Shown here piece after piece: positions 7,540-15,664 of a stretch of 44,141 bases of DNA (position 1 is its first letter; each line of letters starts with the position of its first letter). The DNA comes from Desulfuromonadaceae bacterium (lineage in GTDB: Bacteria; Desulfobacterota; Desulfuromonadia; Geobacterales; Pseudopelobacteraceae). The notes below the pieces were generated by a model. That model had not been told where the DNA came from and did not search any database. It saw only the letters and a list, made by a program, of their open reading frames with translations. The stretch covers positions 1-44,141 of the forward strand of contig JAQUIT010000026.1 in assembly GCA_028681335.1 (NCBI GenBank), in the 5' to 3' direction. The position numbers and the translations under genes were made by a program.

Positions 7540-9315
7540 ATGTCAGAAAAACATCCACAAGAATGTCGCCCTTTCGTTCTCGTAATCCTCTGCATGATCA
7601 CCGGGGTTATCGCGAGTTTAGGCGCTGTAGTATTTCGTTACTTGATCGCTCTATTCCACAATGTGTTTTTTCTCGGGTCATGGTCGCTTCTCTATGATGC
7701 CAACGTCCATACCCCGTCAAGCCCCTGGGGTCCTTTTGTCGTATTTGTCCCGGTTATAGGGGCAAGTATGGTTATCTACCTGGTCAGAAACTTTGCTCCG
7801 GAGGCAAAGGGGCATGGTGTACCCGAAGTTATTGATGCAATTTATTACAAAAAAGGCGTGATCCGTCCTGTTGTCGCGATAATCAAATCACTTGCTTCGG
7901 CACTTTCAATTGGCAGTGGCGGCTCAGTCGGCCGGGAAGGCCCGATCGTGCAGATCGGTTCTGCTTTTGGTTCGGGAATGGGTCAACTCCTGCACATGCC
8001 TCCCTGGCAAACCATAACTCTGATTGCTTCAGGAGCGGGGGCAGGCATTGCCGCCACGTTTAACACGCCGGTAGGAGGTCTCCTCTTTGCTGCCGAGATC
8101 ATACTTCACGAAGTCAGTGCCAGAACTCTCGTGCCGGTCATTCTCGCAACGGCAACGGCAACCTACCTCGGGCAGTTTTTCTTCGGCGCTCATCCCGCTT
8201 TTGTCATTCCCAATCTGGAAACGCCTTACTTTCATCTTGCCAATCCATTCCTGCTCATCAGCTATCTCGGGCTCGGTTTGATACTCGGCTTAACATCAGC
8301 CATATACATCAAGTCAGTGTACTTATTTGAAGACAAGTTTGAGGCACTCATTCCCCGCAATGAGTACCTGAGGCACATGATCGGCATGCTTCCCGTCGGG
8401 ATTATCTGCCTGATTCTTCAGAAAACAACGGGCCATTATTACATTGAAGGAGTCGGTTACTCTACAATACAGGATATTCTCACCGGTGTCGTGAATGGCT
8501 CCGCATTAATGCTGCTGCTGTTTGTTCTGAAGCTTCTAGCTACCTCATTAACCCTTGGTTCCGGTGGCTCCGGCGGGATATTCTCCCCGGCGCTGTATAT
8601 GGGAGCGACACTGGGTGGCGCATATGGACTTTTTCTCCACTACATTATGCCTTCGTTCGAGATAAGCGCCCCTGCCTACGCCATTGCCGGGATGGCAGGA
8701 GTCGTCGGCGGCGTAACCGGCGCGGCATTGACCGCCATTGTCATGATTTTTGAAATGACACTCGATTATAATGTGGTCATTCCTTTAACAATAACTGTTG
8801 CCGTATGCTACGGCACACGACGATTGCTCTGCCGGGAAAGCATCTACACAATGAAACTGGTTCGTCGCGGTCATGCCATTCCTGAAGAAATGCGGTCCAG
8901 CACCTATAACTTGAAAGGTGTCCGGGATCTGATGAACCGGAAATTCATTGTGGTTTCCTGTGAAAAAGTGAATTCAGATATTTCAGAACGTATTTTAAAA
9001 GAGCCGGATGTTCGCTGGTTCCTCTTGGAAGATTCCGGGAAACTTGTAGGGATTATCTCTCGAGAACAGGCTTTGGAAACGTCATGCGGCAAGAACATAT
9101 CCATGCCACTGGCAAGTGCCGCCCGCACCCGATGGGTTTCAGTGGACCCGGAAATTTCTCTGCATAGTGTCGTCTCAATCATGAGCCACGCAGAGGCAGA
9201 AATTGCTGTGGTATGCAGCGGAAAGTCCGAATCGGTAGATAGCGTATTAGGCATCATCAGCAGCGATGAAATTGCGGGGGCAATTAAAGAAGCGTCAGAC
9301 TTATTCCCGGACTGA
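7540..9315 (+). CDS. ClC-family chloride channel/transporter with C-terminal CBS domains
   Basis: A 591-residue membrane protein with the ClC core in about residues 10-430 and a CBS pair at about 445-590. Core motifs are KGHGVPEV (90-97), GSGGSVGREGP (125-135, with gating Glu133) and GSGGSGGIFSPA near residue 340. In the first motif a His replaces the usual Ser of GSGIP, as in many prokaryotic CBS-type ClCs, so ion choice cannot be read from it. CBS domains often sense nucleotides. I prefer ATG 7540 (GGAAGG upstream) to an in-frame GTG at 7510 (GAGG upstream); both are possible. It lies 121 bases after the OYE gene. I saw no fluoride riboswitch in that gap. Confidence 0.93.
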   Translation: MSEKHPQECRPFVLVILCMITGVIASLGAVVFRYLIALFHNVFFLGSWSLLYDANVHTPSSPWGPFVVFVPVIGASMVIYLVRNFAPEAKGHGVPEVIDAIYYKKGVIRPVVAIIKSLASALSIGSGGSVGREGPIVQIGSAFGSGMGQLLHMPPWQTITLIASGAGAGIAATFNTPVGGLLFAAEIILHEVSARTLVPVILATATATYLGQFFFGAHPAFVIPNLETPYFHLANPFLLISYLGLGLILGLTSAIYIKSVYLFEDKFEALIPRNEYLRHMIGMLPVGIICLILQKTTGHYYIEGVGYSTIQDILTGVVNGSALMLLLFVLKLLATSLTLGSGGSGGIFSPALYMGATLGGAYGLFLHYIMPSFEISAPAYAIAGMAGVVGGVTGAALTAIVMIFEMTLDYNVVIPLTITVAVCYGTRRLLCRESIYTMKLVRRGHAIPEEMRSSTYNLKGVRDLMNRKFIVVSCEKVNSDISERILKEPDVRWFLLEDSGKLVGIISREQALETSCGKNISMPLASAARTRWVSVDPEISLHSVVSIMSHAEAEIAVVCSGKSESVDSVLGIISSDEIAGAIKEASDLFPD

Positions 9316-9478
9316 TATTATTGCGTGAAGACTATTTGACTCTCAACCTGCGATTTTGCTGCGCAGCAGAGCTGTGTTACGGGGGGGATTTATTTCCAAC
9401 ATGCAACCGGTGACCACCGCGCAATCATCCGATTCATCCTCAACCAACCTGACGGACACTGAATGATGTTCGTTCAAC

Positions 9479-12421
9479 TTACACTTCGATCCGGAACTCG
9501 GCGCCTTTGTCACTGTTCCGCACCGATAATTTGCCGCTCATTTTGTTTTCTATGATGTTCTTGCACATGAACAGTCCGACCCCCGTACCCTGCTGCGGAC
9601 CTTTGGTAGAAAAGTACGGATCAAATATCTTGTCGATAATATCGTCGGGTATGCCTCCGGCATTATCGGAAACAGTCACCAGTGACTTGCCGTTCTTGCC
9701 GTCCAGTGTAATTTTCAGGCAGGGGGACTCGATAGTGCGTTCGATTAAGGCGTCTTTGGCGTTGATCAGTATGTTGAGCAGTACCTGGGCATATTCGTTG
9801 GGGAAGCCATGAATGGTGGTTGCCTTTTTATTCACAATTTCAACACGTATCCGATGTTCCTTGAAGTTTGCCTCAACGAGCGACAGCACCTTTTTTACCG
9901 CTTCGTCGGCCGTAAAATCGGATTTATCCTGTTCTGTCGAGAAGAAATTCCTGAAGTCGTCGATTGTCCGGGACATATACTGAATTATCTCATTGGATTT
10001 GGCAACAGAGGCATCCAGAAACTCCTTGGTAAAACAGGGTGAGCCATAGAAATATCCCAGTCTCTGAGTATAGAGACCCAGTGTGTTCAAAGGTTGTCGC
10101 CACTGGTGGGCGATATTGCCGATCATCTCCCCCATGGCCGCCTGGCGGCTCTGCTGGATAAGTAACTGTTCCTGTCTGCGAAGCTCCTCCACTGTCCGGA
10201 GACGTTCAAGGGTCTCTTCACGCAAGGCCTGTTCAGAATGCGAGCGAAGCTCTTCCTGTCTCAGATAATCAAGAGCAAAAGAGACGTCTTCTCCCATCTG
10301 CTGGAGCAACTCCACATGTTGCTGGTCAAAAAAATTCTTTTCTCCTGCGTACAGAGTAAGGGCACCGACTACCTTTCCATCTTCTTTCAGGGCAATGGCT
10401 GCGGAAGAATGAATGCCGTGGGCCTTCCCCCGTTCGTGCCAGGGCAGGGTACAGGGATCGTTTTGAAAGTCGTTATAAATATAATGAGTCCCTTTTCGCA
10501 CGGATATGCCGGTAGTACTGTACCCAGCGGGTTCCTCATTGATCGTGAGGCACATATCTTCGAGATAAGCGGTTGCGCCGTGGGATGCCGCAACCCTGAT
10601 CCGACCGGAAGCGTAGTCCACAAAACCGACCCATGCGAGCAGGAAACCGCCATGTTCCACAGCAATTCGACAAAAATCACGAAATATCGAATCGCGACCG
10701 GCAGCACGGACAAGGACCTGGTTCGTCTCAGTCAGGACAGCATATAATTTGTTGAGTCGTACGAGACTTTTTTCGGCTTTTTCACGACTGGCGATTTCTC
10801 CCAGCAGGGTCTCCACTGTTTTTGCCAACTGTTCGGTACGTTCCACCACTCGCAGCTCAAGTTGCTCATGCACTCTCTTCAAAGCCTCCTCGGCCCGCTT
10901 TTGTTCGGTGATATCGATTACCTTTGAAAAAACCGAACGTACCTCCCCATCACTATCGGTCAGCACCGAGTTATACCAGGTGCAGTGGCGCACATCGCCG
11001 CTCTTGGTGTAGTTACGGTTGGTCGCAACTACCTGCCGTACCTCACCTTTGGTTAATTGGGCCACGGTGTTTTCGACAATCGGGATGTCGTCCTCAAAGA
11101 CCATCTTCAGATCAGCCAGCGGCCTGCCAAGCACTTCAGCAGCGCTCCAGCCAAACATTCGCTCGGACTCGCCTGTCCACCGCGTAATACAGAAGTCCTT
11201 GCCCCACTCGATAACCGCCATAGGTGAGTTTTCCATATGGAAACGCAGTCGGACTTCGCTCTCCCGCAGCAGTTCTTCGGCCAGTTTGCGCTCGGTGATA
11301 TCCATGACAATACCAAGCATGCGGGTGCTTTTGCCGCCGTTCTCATTCAAAAATGCGCCTTTGCACTCAACCCAATGAATGCTGCCATCGGCCCAGACAA
11401 CGCGGAAGTGCACTTCTACAGGCTTACCCTCCTGCATGCAGCGGTGTAACTCCGCTTCCACGAGCGGCAGGTCCTCCGGATGAATGCGATCAGTCCATTC
11501 ATGATAATCGTGTTCCGTAGTAGAAGTAGTAGAAGAGGGAGCAGCAGAGGCGGAAACGTAACCAAAGATAACCGCATGGGTTTGTGTCCAGAGGATGCCG
11601 CCTTTGTCCATGTTCCAGTCAAATATGCCGATTTGTGTGGCGCTGGCCGCCAGGGCAAGCCTCTCCTCACTCTCTCGTAGGGAATTTTCAGCCTGTTTCA
11701 GTAGCGTGATGTCCCTGGCGACATGTACTGAGGCATACAGGTTTAAGTTGCTGTCCAGTAAAGGGGTCGACGTAACGAGGTAGGTCCCGCCAAAAACCGT
11801 ATCCTCAACCTGTGATTCATGCTCGGTCAGGTCACACATGGTCTGGGCATGGGGACAGGAATCAGGGGGTGAGCTTGTGCCGAGAATGACTTCAGCATAT
11901 TTGAGACCAATGCATTCAATCGGTTCCCGTTTCAATTTATTGGCCATGGAGCGGTTGACGCGGATGACCCTGTGCTGTTCGTCCAGAAGAGCGATCAGAT
12001 CCGGTACGCTATCAAAAGTGCGCTCCCATTCGTTCTTGGCACGATTGAGCTTTTCGGTACGCTCAATAACCAGGGTTTCCAGACCTTCTTTAATCTTGCG
12101 GTAGCGATGTGCAAACCAGGTCATTAAGAAGCCAATACTTGCGTAAAGCAGCAGTATTGCGGCCTCCTCAGAACTCCAGTTACCGATCTGGCGGGGAGTG
12201 AGTATCAGGTAATCAACCAGCACCCCCGACACAGCGATCGTCAGCAGACCCGGCCCAAGGCCGGCAACAAGCGTTGCGATCATAATGGACGGGTAGAATG
12301 TGATGAAGGGAGGGAGGCCGGGACCGACCATTTTTTCGATGGAAACTCGAAGCAGATAGGAGGCGGCGACAAATACCAAGGCGAGGGAATAGCGTTTCAA
12401 CTGCTTGACGGTAGAATTCAT
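9479..12421 (-). CDS. Membrane PAS/GAF sensor histidine kinase
   Basis: A 980-residue kinase. Residues about 8-115 form a four-helix membrane module of DUF4118 type (PPFITFYPSIMIATLVAGLGPG). Three PAS segments follow (about 135-250, 265-390 and 395-515; the last two end in DITERK and DITEQKRAEE). A coiled coil and a GAF domain (about 560-715) come next. The phosphoacceptor is about His772 in GNIAHQWRQPLN. The ATPase has NILINAKDAL (N box), DNAGGIPDD and GTGVGLFMCK. No receiver domain is fused. The ATG at 12421 has GGAAG upstream, and the upstream 42-codon extension has no good site. The sigma-54 response regulator nearby is a possible partner. The second PAS holds a low-complexity Ser/Thr insert (see findings). 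Confidence 0.93.
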   Translation of the reverse strand: MNSTVKQLKRYSLALVFVAASYLLRVSIEKMVGPGLPPFITFYPSIMIATLVAGLGPGLLTIAVSGVLVDYLILTPRQIGNWSSEEAAILLLYASIGFLMTWFAHRYRKIKEGLETLVIERTEKLNRAKNEWERTFDSVPDLIALLDEQHRVIRVNRSMANKLKREPIECIGLKYAEVILGTSSPPDSCPHAQTMCDLTEHESQVEDTVFGGTYLVTSTPLLDSNLNLYASVHVARDITLLKQAENSLRESEERLALAASATQIGIFDWNMDKGGILWTQTHAVIFGYVSASAAPSSTTSTTEHDYHEWTDRIHPEDLPLVEAELHRCMQEGKPVEVHFRVVWADGSIHWVECKGAFLNENGGKSTRMLGIVMDITERKLAEELLRESEVRLRFHMENSPMAVIEWGKDFCITRWTGESERMFGWSAAEVLGRPLADLKMVFEDDIPIVENTVAQLTKGEVRQVVATNRNYTKSGDVRHCTWYNSVLTDSDGEVRSVFSKVIDITEQKRAEEALKRVHEQLELRVVERTEQLAKTVETLLGEIASREKAEKSLVRLNKLYAVLTETNQVLVRAAGRDSIFRDFCRIAVEHGGFLLAWVGFVDYASGRIRVAASHGATAYLEDMCLTINEEPAGYSTTGISVRKGTHYIYNDFQNDPCTLPWHERGKAHGIHSSAAIALKEDGKVVGALTLYAGEKNFFDQQHVELLQQMGEDVSFALDYLRQEELRSHSEQALREETLERLRTVEELRRQEQLLIQQSRQAAMGEMIGNIAHQWRQPLNTLGLYTQRLGYFYGSPCFTKEFLDASVAKSNEIIQYMSRTIDDFRNFFSTEQDKSDFTADEAVKKVLSLVEANFKEHRIRVEIVNKKATTIHGFPNEYAQVLLNILINAKDALIERTIESPCLKITLDGKNGKSLVTVSDNAGGIPDDIIDKIFDPYFSTKGPQQGTGVGLFMCKNIIENKMSGKLSVRNSDKGAEFRIEV

Positions 12422-12559
12422 GATGCATCTTCCATTAATTATTCCCCAAAGCAATGAATAAAATGTCGATATAATTGTATATATTATTTGGGTGCTGCTC
12501 TGCAACTGCCGGGCAGGACCTGTTTTTGAGGTGCAGCCCACCAACACTAGCCAGAACCA

Positions 12560-13555
12560 TTAACGATGTTGCATTCCGGCAATGATCCGTTCCACGTCTG
12601 TTTCTATCTGATCATGGGCCGTAAGCCGGGTTCGCCATGATTCAGGTATTGCATCGATGCCAAGATATGCGCCGAGCCAGGCACCCACCATGGCTGCTCT
12701 TCCCGCACTGTCTCCACCGGCAGTTGCTGTGGCCTGGATGGCTTTTGCATAATCATCCGAACAGGTGAGCATCGTGTGCAATGCTGCCGTGAAACTGGAG
12801 TAAAGAGGGCAGGACTGGCCAAAGACCATGGTCGCGTCGTTAACGGAAAGCACGGAGGCTTCCCGGGCGATTGTTATCCTGTTGTTGACCTCAATCCAGG
12901 CCGTGTCCGGTGACTGCATAACACGAGGAATCTCGGACACCGCTGTTTCGGGAGCCATGCCGTTGAGCAGATTGTGCAATATCAGCGCGCTCGCCTGTGT
13001 AAAGGCAATAGCACGGCTGTTGTTTTGGCAGACTCGCGTTGCCTCTGCTACTCTGTCCAGAAGGCCCTTGCTACTCATATGCGCAACCACCACAGGGGCC
13101 AATCGGGACACTGTTGCCGGCTGATCATCGTCTGCCCCCTGTTGGTAATCAAAGGGTTTTCCCGGGGATTGCTCCACGTGGGTACGATAGTGTGCTATCG
13201 TGCCCTTTGTGGCATGGTCCCGGTACCCCGTGTAGTTCTCATCGCTCATTAAACCTATAAAGCGAGCTCCAAAATCAGAGACTTCAAAATATCCGCACTC
13301 TGCAACCGATGACAACATAAGAAGAGCGGCGTCACCATAATGGGTAAAGTCACCGGATTGTTTGCCAAAGTGGTAATGCTCGGGACTCGGCATCTCAAAT
13401 CCCTTGATTCCCGTTGGAAACCGTTGGGCAATTTCCTTTTGGCTGTAGATCCAGTGGCATCCCAGGCAAAAGGCATCACCGACCAGTCCGCCCCATAATG
13501 CTCCTCTAACCCGGTCATCAATGGATATGGAATTCCTACCCTTACTATTAGTCAT
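12560..13555 (-). CDS. ADP-ribosylglycohydrolase-family protein, J1-crystallin-like
   Basis: A 331-residue protein of the ADP-ribosylglycohydrolase fold. The family opening is RVRGALWGGLVGDAFCLGCHWIY (residues 15-37). The usual metal-binding stretch near residue 70 (typically TDDT-like) reads THYGDAALLML. The C-terminal GGDxDTxAA motif reads GGDSAGRAAMVGAWLGAYLG. These substitutions match the J1-crystallin-like branch (THYGDQ and GGDNxCRA), in which the di-metal site is largely lost. Hydrolase activity is therefore doubtful; a binding role is possible. The kinase gene starts 138 bases further on, on the same strand, so co-transcription is possible. No nitrogenase or DraT gene is present to suggest a DraG role. 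Confidence 0.85.
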   Translation of the reverse strand: MTNSKGRNSISIDDRVRGALWGGLVGDAFCLGCHWIYSQKEIAQRFPTGIKGFEMPSPEHYHFGKQSGDFTHYGDAALLMLSSVAECGYFEVSDFGARFIGLMSDENYTGYRDHATKGTIAHYRTHVEQSPGKPFDYQQGADDDQPATVSRLAPVVVAHMSSKGLLDRVAEATRVCQNNSRAIAFTQASALILHNLLNGMAPETAVSEIPRVMQSPDTAWIEVNNRITIAREASVLSVNDATMVFGQSCPLYSSFTAALHTMLTCSDDYAKAIQATATAGGDSAGRAAMVGAWLGAYLGIDAIPESWRTRLTAHDQIETDVERIIAGMQHR

Positions 13556-13587
13556 TTTCCTCTCCGATTAATGTCGATCACGACGCC

Positions 13588-13704
13588 ATGATCAGTTCCA
13601 GGGACATTACCCAGCTAATGAATAAAAGCACCTCCGTGAAGAGTGGCGATGAACCAAGAGAAAGCACCGTTCATGCCAATATCAACCAACTAATCTCTGA
13701 GTGA
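13588..13704 (+). pseudogene. Short open frame, possible remnant of a chemotaxis receptor signalling domain
   Basis: A 38-codon frame (ATG to TGA) reads SSRDITQLMNKST, then SVKSGDE. It weakly resembles the methyl-accepting chemotaxis protein pattern of SREIKxLIxxS followed by VxxG. A second short stretch in another frame continues to about 13835 and ends before palindrome site 2. There is no good ribosome site. The resemblance is weak, and it could be chance. Confidence 0.22.
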
Positions 13705-13841
13705 TAAAGCAGTGTGTTGAACCACTCCATCCGTCTTGTTGACGCGGAAGAAAGCAATATATGTTGCCGTAAATGGTGAGGATACAGCCGAAGTGGTACC
13801 GGATCATACTGAACTCATGCTATTGCAACGCGGATAACATG

Positions 13842-13859
13842 GTGCAACATAAGTTGCAG
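13842..13859. promoter_or_regulatory. 18-base palindrome, site 2 (candidate operator upstream of the sigma-54 regulator)
   Basis: GTGCAAC-ATAA-GTTGCAG: the inner arms TGCAAC/GTTGCA and the ATAA spacer are identical to sites 1 and 3, and only the first base differs. It lies 110 bases before the regulator start codon. Unlike sites 1 and 3, the flanks are unrelated, so the palindrome alone is conserved. Confidence 0.6.
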
Positions 13860-13968
13860 CTTCAGAGCGAATGCATTCATCTCATTGATTATTCGAGGAG
13901 ATCAGACTATATACTGCCTACCTCTTCTTAAAATCTGGCATCAATCACATTCACTGCGGGGCCAATAC

Positions 13969-15405
13969 ATGAATAATCAGGATTACAGTGCCAACCCCAT
14001 AATGCTCGTAGACGATGAGACGGAAGCTCTCTCGTTGCTAAAATCGTTTCTCTGTCACGATGGGTTCCAGAATGTGATTACGTTTGATGACAGCCTGCAG
14101 GCGTTGGACTCTTTCAGGAAAATGGATATTGCACTCGCTGTCATCGACTTGCGGATGCCCAAACTACATGGGACAGATCTTCTGGAGGCGTTTTCGAAGT
14201 TGAAGCCATCTGTCCCCGTAATCGTTGTCACGGCAGAAAGTCATGTGGATATTGCCATCGACTGCATGAAAACGGGAGCTGTTGACTATCTGACGAAACC
14301 GATTACCATAAATCGGTTCATTACCAGTGTAAAAAGAGCGTTGGAGCTGCGCAGGTTGCATGAAGAAATTTCACTCCTTGAGAATTCATTCGACGGTGAT
14401 ATCTCTACCCGTGCTCCGCAGATACCGTCAATCATCACCCGTGACAGAGAGATGCTGACTCTTCTGAGTTATGTCGAAGTTGTTTCAAAATCCAGGCAAC
14501 CGGTGCTTATCACCGGGGAAACCGGAGTCGGCAAGGAACTGGTTGCAAGGGCAGTACACACCCTGAGTGGCCTGAAAGGCGGCTTTACAAGCATCAATAT
14601 TGCCGGATTGGACGACCAGATGTTTTCCGACACGCTGTTCGGGCATCGACGCGGGGCATTTACCGGTGCGCTCAATGACCGCGACGGGCTGATCATGAAG
14701 GCGGCAAAAGGAACCATCTTCCTCGATGAAATTGGAGACCTGAATGAGTTATCTCAGATTAAATTACTGAGGCTTCTTCAGGAGAATGAATACTACCAAC
14801 TCGGGTCTGATATACCGCTCAGAAGCGACGTGCGACTGGTTGTGGCAACCAATAAGAATCTTTGGCAGTGCATGAATGAGGGGAAGTTCAGAAAAGATCT
14901 CTATTATCGGCTTTGCACCCACCATGTTGCCATCCCCCCTCTACGCAAGCGGCCGGATGACATACCGCTCCTTCTGGAGCATTTCATCAGACAGTCCGCA
15001 AAAGCCCTTGGCAAAGGGAAATTGACGTATCGCAAGGAATTGGTCGATTTTATTGTTACCTACGAGTTTCCCGGCAATATTCGGGAACTTCAGTCCATTG
15101 TTCATGATTTTGTCAGCAGAACCACAACCTCAAAGCTCTCCACGACTCTCCTGAAAAAAATCATAGCCCGCGAACAGGAACCGGCAAATCTCCTGATGGG
15201 ACAGGGGAGTACAGCTACCGACCCAGATTTCAATGGAGTTACTTTTTCATCGTTTCCAACGCTCAAGCAGGCTGAATCCATACTTATTGAAAAAGCGCTT
15301 GAAATTGCCAAGAACAACCAGGGAACTGCCGCCAGATTGCTCGGAATAACACGGCAGGCGCTGAACAACCGGCTTAGGAGAGATAAGGGCCAACAACATA
15401 CGTGA
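13969..15405 (+). CDS. Sigma-54-dependent response regulator, NtrC type
   Basis: A 478-residue activator. The receiver domain covers residues 10-130, with acidic LVDDE, phospho-acceptor Asp60 in VIDLRMP, and TAESH and LTKPI near the end. The AAA+ domain (about 155-390) has Walker A GETGVGKE near 183, the sigma-54 loop GAFTGA near 228 and Walker B TIFLDEIGDL. The C-terminal Fis-type helix-turn-helix (about 436-475) reads AKNNQGTAARLLGITRQALNNRL. It drives open complexes at -24/-12 promoters when phosphorylated. I chose ATG 13969 because the receiver begins there; its ribosome site GCGGGG is weak. A TTG 28 codons upstream lacks a site. The likely kinase partner is the PAS/GAF kinase at 9479-12421. 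Confidence 0.93.
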   Translation: MNNQDYSANPIMLVDDETEALSLLKSFLCHDGFQNVITFDDSLQALDSFRKMDIALAVIDLRMPKLHGTDLLEAFSKLKPSVPVIVVTAESHVDIAIDCMKTGAVDYLTKPITINRFITSVKRALELRRLHEEISLLENSFDGDISTRAPQIPSIITRDREMLTLLSYVEVVSKSRQPVLITGETGVGKELVARAVHTLSGLKGGFTSINIAGLDDQMFSDTLFGHRRGAFTGALNDRDGLIMKAAKGTIFLDEIGDLNELSQIKLLRLLQENEYYQLGSDIPLRSDVRLVVATNKNLWQCMNEGKFRKDLYYRLCTHHVAIPPLRKRPDDIPLLLEHFIRQSAKALGKGKLTYRKELVDFIVTYEFPGNIRELQSIVHDFVSRTTTSKLSTTLLKKIIAREQEPANLLMGQGSTATDPDFNGVTFSSFPTLKQAESILIEKALEIAKNNQGTAARLLGITRQALNNRLRRDKGQQHT

Positions 15406-15664
15406 CGGTTCAGATCATATCTGATAAATCCGTACTGTTGAAAATCTCAAGACCATCCCCCAAGTGCTTGAACCGGACCGTTTTCACGCCCTGTACCTGA
15501 ATCACCAGCCCCGCCTATCCCGCCTGCTGGTCTGCTTATTCATTGAAAAGAAGTTGCTGTTATGAGTATGGAACCAGCTCTCATGACAAAACACTTTACG
15601 GAATATACTTCCTGATTCTCGTAGAAGCGGTGTGTCTTGATTGAGAGTGCACATTGTACCGGCT

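Larger units (their letters stand above)
13556..13968. other. 413-base intergenic region upstream of the sigma-54 regulator
   Basis: The gap between divergent genes holds palindrome site 2 (13842-13859) and a short open frame that may be gene debris (13588-13704). I saw no convincing -24/-12 or -35/-10 promoter by eye. Confidence 0.6.

Noticed and set aside
9316..9478. TGCTGCGCAGCA palindrome between the ClC and kinase genes as a terminator
   Set aside because: It is a 12-base perfect palindrome without a loop or T-tract on either side.
13842..13859. TGG...TTGCA around palindrome site 2 as a sigma-54 promoter
   Set aside because: The GG to GC spacing is 13 bases instead of 10, so it does not fit the -24/-12 consensus.
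15406..15664. The gap between the regulator and glgP, including TCAGAT-CAT-ATCTGA at 15410-15424
   Set aside because: The short dyad has no T-tract and is seen once; I found no other signal in this 259-base gap.
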